Source: Bacillus sp. SD075 (GTDB taxonomy: Bacteria; Bacillota; Bacilli; Bacillales; DSM-1321). From it: DNA of 64,000 bases. Positions 38,471-46,486 of the stretch are shown in pieces. A model generated the notes under the pieces. The model worked only from the letters and a program-made list of their open reading frames with translations, had not been told where the DNA came from and searched no databases. The first letter of the stretch is position 1. Every line of letters begins with the position of its first letter. The position numbers and the translations under genes are program-made. The stretch spans positions 186,001 through 250,000 of the forward strand of contig NZ_JADILK010000003.1 in NCBI RefSeq assembly GCF_017355165.1, read 5' to 3'.

Positions 38471-38499
38471 ATCTAATTTTCATTATCATGATTCGTCAA
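38471..38499 (-). promoter_or_regulatory. Candidate SigA promoter of the rsmD-coaD leader
   Basis: On the minus strand TTGACG (38499-38494), a 17-bp spacer and TTAGAT (38476-38471) lie just upstream of the first leader hairpin. They predict a start near 38464. Confidence 0.55.
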
Positions 38500-38571
38500 T
38501 AAAGTTGTCCTTCTCTTTTATGAGCGATAATGATAAAGTAATGAATAATAAGTTAGTTAGGAGAGGTTTAA

Positions 38572-38961
38572 TTGATTCAACGTTTTATTGAAATTGGACA
38601 AGGATATTCCGATATCTATGAATTGCTGGAAGTAGGCCGCAATCAGAAACATCGGGTTGCAAGGCTTCTGGCCATGCATACTACCATAAATGATAAAAAG
38701 GTAACGTCATTGGTTATCGTCATGCAGCCCACAGATCCTGGGAAATTCCAGCCGCTTTACATTTGCCGTGAAGGTATACCGAACCCCCATGCCACCAAAA
38801 ACAAACGCTATGAGCTTTTTGAGAACTTGGCGGAAGAACTGGATAGACCAATTATTGAAATCGACGTAAAACCTTCAGTGCTGTTTGCAGAAATCGAGTT
38901 GTACTACCAACATTTAATCGGTATTTTGCGAATGAATAGATATCTGCCCCCATTAGGTTGA
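38572..38961 (+). CDS. Conserved hypothetical protein (DUF7147-like)
   Basis: This 129-residue soluble protein starts at TTG behind AGGAGAGG. Notable segments are FIEIGQGYSDIYELLEVG, LVIVMQPTDPGKFQPLYICR and the C-terminal LYYQHLIGILRMNRYLPPLG. It looks like the small family found next to ylbG in Bacillaceae. Function is unknown, and no catalytic motif was recognised. It is monocistronic, with a terminator at 38983-39016. Confidence 0.75.
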   Translation: MIQRFIEIGQGYSDIYELLEVGRNQKHRVARLLAMHTTINDKKVTSLVIVMQPTDPGKFQPLYICREGIPNPHATKNKRYELFENLAEELDRPIIEIDVKPSVLFAEIELYYQHLIGILRMNRYLPPLG

Positions 38962-38982
38962 AAGATGTTGATCCCTGAATTG

Positions 38983-39016
38983 AAAAAGGCTGACTCCGCA
39001 TGAGTTAGCTTTTTTT
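38983..39016. terminator. Terminator shared by the 38572 gene and ylbG
   Basis: AAGGCTGACTC and GAGTTAGCTTT pair with one mismatch and one G-T pair, followed by T-runs; it lies between convergent genes. Confidence 0.8.
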
Positions 39017-39290
39017 AAATTCCCATTTTATAATCATATTCTTTCGCTTTATCCGGTTTGGAGTTTTCAAACTCCACCTTCAAAAAAGGCTTGTAAGAAA
39101 GGTCCACTTTTTTAACGAACGAATAATTATTCAGTTTTTCCACTAGTGGCTCCACTTCATCCATATTCGTATAAAGCACTACATATTTCAACTTTTTTGA
39201 AACATAATGGATATTTCCAAATTTCCTAAGCATTTTGGCTTGTTTTAATGTATGTAAATAGACGATGATTCCCTGTCTCGCTCCAAGCAT
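39015..39290 (-). CDS. ylbG: YlbG, DUF2129 family protein
   Basis: This is a small UPF0298/DUF2129 protein of 91 residues, close to the B. subtilis length. The core reads [21 protein letters not shown] and [20 protein letters not shown], with alternating strands and helices. Function is unknown; it is nearly always placed between ylbF and rsmD in Bacillaceae. Confidence 0.9.
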   Translation of the reverse strand: MLGARQGIIVYLHTLKQAKMLRKFGNIHYVSKKLKYVVLYTNMDEVEPLVEKLNNYSFVKKVDLSYKPFLKVEFENSKPDKAKEYDYKMGI

Positions 39291-39430
39291 ATCAATAACT
39301 CCCTTTTATAAAGGTTTTAACTAAGTGTAGCATAGCAGAATCTTTACTTTCAACCAAGAAAAAAAAGATTATAAACGAAATTCTCTCACTATTATGAATA
39401 TAAATACTGTGAAGGGAGCCTAGACAAACG

Positions 39431-39754
39431 ATGGATTTAAATAAAATTTGGCATCAATTTATTGATCATCTATTGGATAATGATGAAATTGCCCAAGCTT
39501 CGATAAAAAAATTCACAGGTATACCATTTTTATATATCCATTATCATCCGGCACAAAATGATAGTAGTAAGCTTTCTTATTTAATAAAAAAAGCCGCAAG
39601 CCTTTCAATGCGTGGCAAGCAGCTTCATTGTGAAACCATTTTCGTACGGCAAGAAGAACATTTATATGTATTCAGGCATCGTTTTTATGTGCCGCAGCAA
39701 AAGATGTTTTGCTGCGGCAACCTTTGTCCGGACTGTATTTTATATCGCAGTTAA
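39431..39754 (+). CDS. Hypothetical protein with C-terminal Cys cluster
   Basis: The 107-residue product is not recognised. Residues 1-90 are mixed helix and strand. The last 20 residues carry FCCGNLCPDCILYRS, a CC-x3-C-x2-C arrangement that could bind zinc or an iron-sulfur centre. The ATG has GAAGGGAG about 12 nt upstream. Codons for the Cys segment form a perfect 13-bp hairpin (see separate entry). It stands alone between ylbG and ylbF on the opposite strand. Confidence 0.6.
   Translation: MDLNKIWHQFIDHLLDNDEIAQASIKKFTGIPFLYIHYHPAQNDSSKLSYLIKKAASLSMRGKQLHCETIFVRQEEHLYVFRHRFYVPQQKMFCCGNLCPDCILYRS
39690..39719. repeat. Perfect 13-bp inverted repeat inside the Cys-cluster gene
   Basis: TGCCGCAGCAAAA (39690-39702), loop GATG, TTTTGCTGCGGCA (39707-39719). 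There is no T-run on either strand, so it is not a classical terminator. It lies in coding sequence directly before and over the CC motif. Confidence 0.85.
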
Positions 39755-39924
39755 TTGCTTTGTGATGTATCCTTAATATAACCATCCGTTCAAGGAAGGG
39801 ACTTTATCCATGCACCCCACTGTCTCGAAGAATGACATAGCCACCGAACTCCACAATATTGTCAAATTTCGATGGCTGCATGTTCTTGAATACTGACCTA
39901 AATGTTAACGGGCTGGCCATTACC

Positions 39925-40374
39925 TTAAGCAGAGCACCCACAACCTCCGCCGGTTCCGCAGCTTCCCGTTGAACATCCACCGGATGACACAAAAAATGGA
40001 TTCCCCGCTGGAGTTTTGACCTGTTCAGAAACCGCTCGGCCAATTCTTCCGCTGATTTCATCAAGAAGGGATTGCAATTCGGTCTCCGCCCGCTTAAACT
40101 CAGCAACCGCAGGATGCATATCCATGTCTCGTTTAGCTTGCCTAGTTTCTAAATTGATGCGTTTATAATCCGGATGATATTTACCGAACCTTTGAACATC
40201 TTCAAATAGATCCTTTAGCGAAGTAAACTTGGAAATTTTCCGCTGAGCCTCTTTGTCACTTTGTAATTTATATAAACTAAGGAGGTATTCTTCCCCTATT
40301 TCAGAATGAAGGATCATTTCAGCTAATCCATCAGCCTGTTGTAAAATGTCGATGATTTCCATAGTAGCAAGCAT
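39925..40374 (-). CDS. ylbF: YlbF, subunit of the YlbF-YmcA-YaaT (RicA-F-T) complex
   Basis: YlbF works with YmcA and YaaT as a Y-complex that assists RNase Y and promotes the Spo0A phosphorelay, competence and biofilm formation; the complex binds iron-sulfur clusters. The ATG at 40374 (behind GGAGGTGAGC) gives 149 residues. YlbF traits are EDVQRFGKYHPDYKRI, VAEFKRAETELQSLLDEIS and a Cys/Gly-rich end with four cysteines (CSTGSCGTGGGCGCS), suitable as a cluster ligand. Confidence 0.94.
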   Translation of the reverse strand: MLATMEIIDILQQADGLAEMILHSEIGEEYLLSLYKLQSDKEAQRKISKFTSLKDLFEDVQRFGKYHPDYKRINLETRQAKRDMDMHPAVAEFKRAETELQSLLDEISGRIGRAVSEQVKTPAGNPFFVSSGGCSTGSCGTGGGCGCSA

Positions 40375-40434
40375 TAACAAGCTCACCTCCACAACCATTT
40401 TACCATTTCTGCCTATTAGATGCTAATGGTTTGA

Positions 40435-40860
40435 TTAAATCGAGGAAGTGATATGTACCTCAATCTCTTTTTGCAGCCCTGTTTTTTCACCGGAACCATT
40501 CAAAATCTCCAGCTTAATTTTATGCATGCCATTCGGGACATCCTTTAGGATAAATGCTGCCGTTTTCATATCGACCGTTTTTTGATTATCGATAGATACC
40601 GAAACAGTTGCCAATTGTCCGGAATTTGATTCAGAAAAGCCATAGTTTTTCAAGTAGCACTCTACATAGACAGAGTTGCCTTTTACAAAAGTTTTTACCC
40701 GAAAGTCCTCATTTGAATTTTGGATGCTCGATACAGTGGTGGCAGCTTTAAGTGTAGAAACACCTTGCATGGCTACTCCTGAATTTTCCGGTTCCGGTAT
40801 TTTCTTTCCACAACCAGACGCCGCCATCAACACTGTAAGAGCTAATATCAACTTTCTCAT
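40435..40860 (-). CDS. Small lipoprotein of unknown function
   Basis: The 141-residue product begins with a lipoprotein signal (RKLILALTVLMAASGC) with the lipobox Cys at residue 17. It continues as one Ig-like, strand-rich domain (SVYVECYLKNYGF ... PNGMHKIKLEILNGSGEKTG). The fold style suggests an extracytoplasmic binding or adapter domain; no family name is claimed. It lies between ylbF and ylbE, where B. subtilis has no such gene. Confidence 0.7.
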   Translation of the reverse strand: MRKLILALTVLMAASGCGKKIPEPENSGVAMQGVSTLKAATTVSSIQNSNEDFRVKTFVKGNSVYVECYLKNYGFSESNSGQLATVSVSIDNQKTVDMKTAAFILKDVPNGMHKIKLEILNGSGEKTGLQKEIEVHITSSI

Positions 40861-40920
40861 TCCATCGTCCCCCTTTTGCCTTTATTGTTCGCCAAAAGGA
40901 GTAATTTACTCTTATTTTCT

Positions 40921-41163
40921 TCATTCACCTGGAGCATTCATCGCTTGAAACATATGAAGCATCATTGAGGCAACCTGAACACTTTCAGAAAATTTAGATA
41001 CCCGATGCGGAATCGACTTTTCAAAATAATATTTCGCTTCGGTTTCAAACACATCCACTTCATGGGGATTACGCATTAACCTTTTGTACCATGCAGGCTG
41101 GATCCTCAAGTAGTTTCGCATATCTTCGTTTGTTTGAATGAATTCATATATATTCTGACGCAT
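40921..41163 (-). CDS. ylbE: YlbE-like protein
   Basis: This 80-residue YlbE-family protein has conserved stretches NEDMRNYLRIQPAWYKRLMRNP and SIPHRVSKFSESVQVASMMLHM. It is associated with sporulation in Bacillaceae through its neighbours, but its role is unknown. It starts 12 bp after ylbD and is co-transcribed with it. Confidence 0.88.
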   Translation of the reverse strand: MRQNIYEFIQTNEDMRNYLRIQPAWYKRLMRNPHEVDVFETEAKYYFEKSIPHRVSKFSESVQVASMMLHMFQAMNAPGE

Positions 41164-41175
41164 GAAAAACCCTCC

Positions 41176-41607
41176 TTAATCTTTAGTGAATAAAAAAGGG
41201 TTAGCTCTCTGCTCTTTTTCTTTTGGGGGAGGACTGGTATCACCTGATTTATTCCCTTGGAAAGCAGATAGCACTCCTTGGATTGCACCGATGGCCTGAT
41301 TTGCATTCGTAATATATTGTTGAATCTGCCCCATATCCATATTTTTAACTGCACTCATTAACGAACCGATCAGCTCAGTGCTTTGTTCTCCCTTTTCAAC
41401 CGGCGGTGATGGGGATCCTGTATTCACTTTGGATTCACCCACACTACCGTCAGCCTGCCAGCGTGGATGATCTTCTCCGAGTAAATACCACTCTTCAAAA
41501 AGTTCCTGCCATGTTGCTTGTTTGCTTCTCACTTCATTCACTAAATGAGGATGTTCCTTTACAAACTCCCGAAATCCGTCCACGGAGGGCCGCTTTCTTT
41601 TTGCCAT
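41176..41607 (-). CDS. ylbD: YlbD, spore coat-associated protein
   Basis: YlbD belongs to the YlbD coat-protein family of Bacillaceae. The product starts AKRKRPSVDGFREFVKEHP, then shows WQELFEEWYLLGEDHPRW, a Ser/Pro/Glu-rich linker and a Gln/Asn-rich helix (IQQYITNANQAIGAIQGVLS). The ATG at 41607 behind GTGAGGTGAG gives 143 residues. Confidence 0.88.
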   Translation of the reverse strand: MAKRKRPSVDGFREFVKEHPHLVNEVRSKQATWQELFEEWYLLGEDHPRWQADGSVGESKVNTGSPSPPVEKGEQSTELIGSLMSAVKNMDMGQIQQYITNANQAIGAIQGVLSAFQGNKSGDTSPPPKEKEQRANPFLFTKD

Positions 41608-41943
41608 TACTCTCACCTCACACTTAGACATCGCCTATTGCACCATATGCTAAAGGTGAATAAAAAGTGCATAACATTCCTTTTCAAATGCAATTGGATT
41701 TTCCCGTAGTATAATATTAGAAAAAAGAAGGGTTTTCATGTCGGATACAAGTGATTCCAGAACCTGGATGATTTTGCGAATGAAAAAGAGTTTACTTTAA
41801 ACCTTCCATTGACGTTCGATTAATGTATACATCCGAATGAATACATGGCAAACGATCATCATTGGGGGTAAGGTCCACCCTTGATGCTGGTGAACTTTTT
41901 CTATAATCCAGAACAAAAAACGGACCCTAATCGGATCCGTTTT

Positions 41944-42984
41944 TTATCTCTTTATGAAATTCTGGGTGTAATACTTTTTATATACCCCGACTCCCAGACC
42001 TGTGAATTCCTCGTTCAGCATCGCATCCCGATGCCCTTTGCTATTTAGCCAACCTTCCATGACTGCAGCTGCGTCCACATAATTAGCCGCTATATTTTCA
42101 CCTGCTGCCCTGTATTTTACATGACCTGCATCGAGACGCTTTTCCAAATCACCCTTTGTTTCAGAAACATGGGTTCCTTCAGGTGCGTCCGTCATTTCCC
42201 TGCTATGAAGGTAAGCAACCCTTGCTGTTGGGGCATCCCATTCTAAAGGCTTCAAATCAAACCTACTGCGCATGATATTCGTAATATCGAATATTTGCTG
42301 CTCATTGCCATCTTCCACTTTAGCCAAGTCTTCATCAGAAAGGTCATTAACTGTCACAAGTTCACCATGATAAGTCAACTCATACGGCTTTTGCTTCAAT
42401 AGGGCTGAATCATTCAAAAACCGGATGCTTGAAATAGTTCCGGTAAATTTATCCAAATAAAGCTGAACATTAATATTTCCTAAATCAATCAACGGTCTCA
42501 TGTTCATATCTTCTTCCGACAATTCAAAACGATAGGAACTGTGACCAACCTCAATATCAACTGTGGGTTCCACAAATAAGCTGGAATAGATGGCATCAAT
42601 CGATTGTCCAATTTTAAAGGGAGCGACATTGACCTCATCACCGATTCCATAAGCAGATACCACTTTTTCATTTTCAACGGCTAATTGGAAATAATTATTA
42701 TAGTCCTTTTTATAAACCCACCATTCATATCCATAGGCGGACATATCAATTCGATCTGGCTTACCGTATTCTTTTTCTATCTCTTTTGCATTTTTCCCTA
42801 TTGTTACTGCCAGACCTTCTGTCACTTCAGTAACCCCTTCCTTTTCAGCGGAAGGGCTTTTTTCATTTATATGTTCATTGGGGTTAACGCCTTTGTTACC
42901 ATCAATAAGAGGGTTTCCTTCATCTTCATCGCCGATATTAAGATATATACCGATTACGAAAAAAATAAGGATTAACACCAACAC
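41944..42984 (-). CDS. ylbC: YlbC, CAP-domain (SCP/PR-1) protein
   Basis: YlbC is a secreted or membrane-anchored CAP-superfamily protein. It has an N-terminal hydrophobic segment and a CAP-associated middle domain (about residues 60-200; IGKNAKEIEKEYGKPDRIDMSAYGYEW-like). The C-terminal CAP domain shows RVAYLHSREM, AAGENIAANY and SKGHRDAMLNEEFTGLGVGV. The GTG start at 42984 gives 346 residues but lacks a good ribosome site. An in-frame CTG at 43002 sits 7 nt from GGGAG and would add six residues. B. subtilis ylbB is absent from this locus. Confidence 0.9.
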   Translation of the reverse strand: MLVLILIFFVIGIYLNIGDEDEGNPLIDGNKGVNPNEHINEKSPSAEKEGVTEVTEGLAVTIGKNAKEIEKEYGKPDRIDMSAYGYEWWVYKKDYNNYFQLAVENEKVVSAYGIGDEVNVAPFKIGQSIDAIYSSLFVEPTVDIEVGHSSYRFELSEEDMNMRPLIDLGNINVQLYLDKFTGTISSIRFLNDSALLKQKPYELTYHGELVTVNDLSDEDLAKVEDGNEQQIFDITNIMRSRFDLKPLEWDAPTARVAYLHSREMTDAPEGTHVSETKGDLEKRLDAGHVKYRAAGENIAANYVDAAAVMEGWLNSKGHRDAMLNEEFTGLGVGVYKKYYTQNFIKR

Positions 42985-43061
42985 CTTACCTAAACTGCGC
43001 AGAGGAACACTCCCTCTCTCTATCTAATTTATGTATCCAATGCAAAAACCTTTCTTTTCTG

Positions 43062-43070
43062 ATTATATCA
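43062..43070 (-). promoter_or_regulatory. Extended -10 promoter for ylbC
   Basis: On the minus strand TGATATAAT (43070-43062) has a perfect -10 and an upstream TG, which explains the weak -35. It predicts a start near 43055, about 50 bp before the ylbC start codons. Confidence 0.55.
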
Positions 43071-43173
43071 CTGTTCAATCATAATTTTCTAATTTACGAT
43101 CGACTGCCCCTTCATTAAATTTATTTTAAAAATGGAACTTTTGTGAATGTTTAAAATCCCCTGGTTGAGTTCA

Positions 43174-43202
43174 TTGCAACTTCCACCATTTCGTACTATT
43201 AT
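43174..43202 (+). promoter_or_regulatory. Candidate SigA promoter for ylbA
   Basis: TTGCAA (43174-43179), a 17-bp spacer and TATTAT (43197-43202) point toward ylbA with a leader of about 115 nt. The ylbC-ylbA gap 43003-43323 otherwise shows no gene. Confidence 0.6.
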
Positions 43203-43323
43203 AAAATATAGGATAAAATGGTATATTATAAACATACTTGGAGATTTTTAATATATTCATGTACATAATATTTTCCCGGTATGTCATTTTAATTCTCAAT
43301 AGTAAACATAGGAGGTACTACTC

Positions 43324-43686
43324 GTGAAATTTGAAAGCTTTGGAATCGAAAACATCACTGCCGACTTAAACCGATTAGATGACCTAATGCCGCAGTATGG
43401 TTTAATACGTGCAGAACAATGGGATTACGAAAGAGTCAGCTACGATCGTAAGTTCGAATTAAAAGAAGGCACGTTTTACCTGAGAATACTTGGCTATGCT
43501 ACAGAGGGCGATGTAGGCGCTCACAGGGCCGTCATCAAACTAATGGTTCCTCTATTAGGAAAACACTATTATCCACACGGAGTTGAATATGGAGAAGGAG
43601 AGGATTTCCCTGCTTCACTAGTTAAGCAAAGTGAAAAAATCCTCGCTCAAATCAAAGAAGAACTTACACAATTCAACGGCCTTTAG
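43324..43686 (+). CDS. ylbA: YlbA, YugN-like family protein
   Basis: This is a 120-residue YugN-like protein. GTG at 43324 follows GGAGGTAC by 5 nt. Conserved segments include QYGLIRAEQWDYERVSYDRK, FYLRILGYATEGDVG and KHYYPHGVEYGEGEDFPA. The family is common in Bacillaceae and its function is unknown. It is the last ylb gene before the oxidase cluster. Confidence 0.88.
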   Translation: MKFESFGIENITADLNRLDDLMPQYGLIRAEQWDYERVSYDRKFELKEGTFYLRILGYATEGDVGAHRAVIKLMVPLLGKHYYPHGVEYGEGEDFPASLVKQSEKILAQIKEELTQFNGL

Positions 43687-43758
43687 AAGCTGTTAGTGAA
43701 AATGCAACGTACAAAGAGAGCGTATCATGAGTGATGCCCTCTTTTTTGTATCCATTAC

Positions 43759-43796
43759 AAAAGCCTGATGCTTTTTTGCACCAGGCTTTTTCATTA
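43759..43796. terminator. Bidirectional terminator between ylbA and the ctaM-like gene
   Basis: AAGCCTGATGC and GCACCAGGCTT pair with one mismatch around a T-rich loop, with T- and A-runs outside. A weaker stem lies at 43716-43748. Confidence 0.8.
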
Positions 43797-43798
43797 TT

Positions 43799-44260
43799 TT
43801 AAAATCCTAGAATCGCCTTTATTAAAGATGTTGTTTCCCCGCCATGATAAATGACATAAAGAAGTATGTAAACAGCTACTCCAGTAATCCCAGTGAAAAA
43901 CCAAATGATACTTGTCGCTGGCCCGATTTTTTTATGAATGGCGAATTTACCTTTAAACCCAGTGGTAAGCATGATGATCCCCAAAACAGCTCCTGTCGTT
44001 GCAAGCGTTATATGGAAGATCAAAAAAATCGTATAATAAATTTTAATATCATCGGGTCCGCCAAATGACGTACTACCAATAAAGACCGTCCGAGAAAGAT
44101 ATATAGCGAAAAAGATTACCGCAAAAACCGCAGCTGCCATCATGGTTTTTTTATGGGTCTCGATTTTGCGTTGTTTAATTTGATACCAGCCTATTGCAAC
44201 AGTGATGGCACTTAATACAATGAAGGCTGTACTTATCGTTGGAAGGATTGGTAAAGACAT
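43799..44260 (-). CDS. CtaM-like DUF420 membrane protein
   Basis: DUF420 proteins such as CtaM and YozB have four membrane helices and are needed for heme-copper oxidase function in some Bacillota. The 153-residue product has four helices (about residues 5-20, 40-60, 78-105 and 120-145). Conserved histidines are visible (IFHITLATTGAVLGI; KGKFAIHKKIGP). Its place next to ctaG supports an oxidase-assembly role; in B. subtilis the counterpart is elsewhere. Confidence 0.82.
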   Translation of the reverse strand: MSLPILPTISTAFIVLSAITVAIGWYQIKQRKIETHKKTMMAAAVFAVIFFAIYLSRTVFIGSTSFGGPDDIKIYYTIFLIFHITLATTGAVLGIIMLTTGFKGKFAIHKKIGPATSIIWFFTGITGVAVYILLYVIYHGGETTSLIKAILGF

Positions 44261-44423
44261 ATGAATTGTAGTCCTCTCTATAATTATTAATCATCTACCA
44301 TTTTATAAGAGGCAATCATAAAATTCAATAAAATCAAGAATTATTAACAGAATGCTCACTTTTATAGAATTGCCAAGTCAAATCAATGGCTATTTGCTTT
44401 AAATAGAAAATCAGGCCATGGCA

Positions 44424-44460
44424 GATAAAAGACTTGTCGGCGCAAAGACAAGTCTTTTAT
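44424..44460 (-). terminator. Terminator after ctaG
   Basis: AAAAGACTTGTC and GACAAGTCTTTT are perfect 12-bp arms around an 8-nt loop, immediately after the ctaG stop. Confidence 0.85.
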
Positions 44461-44467
44461 CGTACAA

Positions 44468-45370
44468 TTATTCTACAGTCTGAAAATCCGAAGGAACCGG
44501 ATCAATATCATTTTGGCCGCCATTCTCTTTTTTGAACCAAGCAAAGAAAATGACACCTAATACATACCCTAAAACGATTTCTTGAATCACCTTCATAAGA
44601 ACCCCACCAAGCTGTTGATCCTCAAGCAATGGCAGTCCATTGAACATTTCTGGGCCACTGAGCGTTAAGCCCGACAAAGCTGAAGCCGGAACGCAGAGTT
44701 CCATGGCACTGGCCCAAGATTCCGCATTGGTAAAGGTATCATACATTGGATCATTAGCAAAAATGATTAATGCGCAAGCAGGGGTCATAAGGATCCCACT
44801 TCCGAAAATATAAGCTACTTTTTTCACACCTGACAGACTTTCACTTTCCGGCAGTTGATTGACAAGCGGGAACCACATCAAAACAGCAGTCGTAAATAAA
44901 AGGACCGTGTATCCGGCATGAAACCACATCCCCGTTTTGATAAAGTCGAACACTAACGGGATATGGTACAACGAGAAAAGAACATTAAATAGTAAAAGGG
45001 CGACAAGAGGCCTCGTGAAAAATTGAAATAACGTCTTCACTCCCCTTGAATTTATGAAAGTTCTCATAAGCCAATCTGGAATTGCTATGATAAATAAAGG
45101 CGGAATCACGAGATAGAGCAGTGCCATTTGAAACATGTGGGCACTGAACATGATATGGCTCAATAAGTCCAGTGGCGATCCTTTTACCACATATAGTAGG
45201 AACATGGCTATCAAAAAATAAGTTGCCTGTTTACCGGAAAGCGATGAACTGTCCGAAAACTTCTCCCTTTTTTTTGTCACCAGCCAAAAATAGCCAACGG
45301 TTATAAGTACGAGGACGGCAAAATAATAAGGACTCCACAAAGCGCGAAATCCGAAAATATCAATAGACAA
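44468..45370 (-). CDS. ctaG: Cytochrome c oxidase assembly factor CtaG (caa3-type)
   Basis: CtaG is a polytopic membrane protein needed for active caa3 oxidase in B. subtilis, likely in CuB delivery. The product has about seven hydrophobic segments and conserved elements SHIMFSAHMFQMALLYLVIPPL (shown in part) and PACALIIFANDPMYDTF. TTG at 45370 follows GAGGTGA by 5 nt and yields 300 residues starting SIDIFGFRALWSP; the longer ATG start at 45427 has no ribosome site. It follows ctaF by 147 bp with a terminator between. Confidence 0.92.
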   Translation of the reverse strand: MSIDIFGFRALWSPYYFAVLVLITVGYFWLVTKKREKFSDSSSLSGKQATYFLIAMFLLYVVKGSPLDLLSHIMFSAHMFQMALLYLVIPPLFIIAIPDWLMRTFINSRGVKTLFQFFTRPLVALLLFNVLFSLYHIPLVFDFIKTGMWFHAGYTVLLFTTAVLMWFPLVNQLPESESLSGVKKVAYIFGSGILMTPACALIIFANDPMYDTFTNAESWASAMELCVPASALSGLTLSGPEMFNGLPLLEDQQLGGVLMKVIQEIVLGYVLGVIFFAWFKKENGGQNDIDPVPSDFQTVE

Positions 45371-45477
45371 AAAAATCACCTCGTTCATGAACTTTTTCTT
45401 ACTCTCATTATACCTAAAATGAAACATGGTAACAAATATAGATAAACCTGGATTCTTTTTCTAGCTCATCACATAAA

Positions 45478-45510
45478 GAAAACCGGCTATCATTCAATAG
45501 CCGATTTTCT
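45478..45510 (-). terminator. Terminator after ctaF
   Basis: On the minus strand CGGCTAT and ATAGCCG pair around a 6-nt loop and are followed by GTTTTCTTT, 10 bp after the ctaF stop. Confidence 0.75.
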
Positions 45511-45517
45511 TCGTAAT

Positions 45518-45853
45518 TCATATCCAGACGATCGTTAAGAAAGTCAGCACTGTTATCAAGCCGACTGCGAGGCCGGAAAATAAGAACAATGCAATGGTTC
45601 CATGCCCTTTATGCTTCATATGCATGAAATAATACAATTGGAAAATCACTTGTACAACTGCCAGCAGCAAAATGACCGGTTTAATGAACCAATGTGAAAA
45701 ACCCTCAATTCCTACTGCAGCAAAAGCGATCAATGTAAAGAAAATCATAAGTGTAAATGTTATCACTTGGTGTTTCATCTCTTCAGCATTCTTCTTACGG
45801 CGATATTTTAAATCGACATTCGGGTTCGCTGAATTTGATTGTTCATTCGCCAT
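45518..45853 (-). CDS. ctaF: Cytochrome caa3 oxidase subunit IV CtaF
   Basis: This is the small membrane subunit of the terminal oxidase. Its 111 residues have three hydrophobic helices (about residues 28-48, 52-75 and 85-108), with VIFQLYYFMHMKHKGHG between helices 2 and 3, typical of COX4-pro subunits. It starts 3 bp after ctaE. Confidence 0.94.
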   Translation of the reverse strand: MANEQSNSANPNVDLKYRRKKNAEEMKHQVITFTLMIFFTLIAFAAVGIEGFSHWFIKPVILLLAVVQVIFQLYYFMHMKHKGHGTIALFLFSGLAVGLITVLTFLTIVWI

Positions 45854-45856
45854 CAG

Positions 45857-46486
45857 TTATCCCACCATTCCCATTAAGTATACAACAGTAAAGATAAACA
45901 CCCAGACTACGTCAATGAAATGCCAATATAGGCTCGCAACATAAAATTTAGGGGCATTGTACAAATTCAAACCCCTTCTTGCATTACGCACCATAAGAGA
46001 TATGATCCAAACAAGACCGAAAGCAACGTGTCCTCCATGAAACCCAACTAACGTATAAAACGCGGAGCCGAAGGCACTGCTCGTAAATGTATGATGGAAT
46101 TCATGAACATAGTGATTAAATTCATAAATCTCGAGTGCAAGAAAACCAAAACCAAGGGCAACCGTAATCAAAAGCCATGCCTGCATTTGTTTAAAGTGGT
46201 TATTTTTCATATGGTACATCGCATACACACTGGTTAATGAACTGGTCAATAACAGCATGGTTGCTACAAAAGTCAGCGGTAATTCGAATAAATCTTTAGC
46301 TAAGGCAGCATCACCATTTGGAACTTTATCCTTCAATGCAAGGTAAGTTGCAAAAAGTGAGGCGAATAATACCGTCTCTCCACCAAGAAACAACCAGAAT
46401 CCCAAATACTTATTTTTACCTTCTAAAGTCGCTTTCTCGGGAGAAGCAGGCCAAGTGGCATCCGTGAATCTTTCATCTGTTTGCAT
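45857..46486 (-). CDS. ctaE: Cytochrome caa3 oxidase subunit III CtaE
   Basis: Subunit III of the heme-copper oxidase has five membrane helices. The 209-residue product shows FLFGGETVLFASLFATYLAL-like helix 1 and the conserved late pattern TLVGFHGGHVAFGLVW and YWHFIDVVWVFIFTVVYL. Its ATG overlaps the ctaD stop (ATGA). Confidence 0.96.
   Translation of the reverse strand: MQTDERFTDATWPASPEKATLEGKNKYLGFWLFLGGETVLFASLFATYLALKDKVPNGDAALAKDLFELPLTFVATMLLLTSSLTSVYAMYHMKNNHFKQMQAWLLITVALGFGFLALEIYEFNHYVHEFHHTFTSSAFGSAFYTLVGFHGGHVAFGLVWIISLMVRNARRGLNLYNAPKFYVASLYWHFIDVVWVFIFTVVYLMGMVG

Noticed and set aside
39804-40106. Open frame overlapping the end of ylbF on the same strand
   Set aside because: It is out of frame with the certain ylbF gene, has no ribosome site and shows no recognisable protein features.
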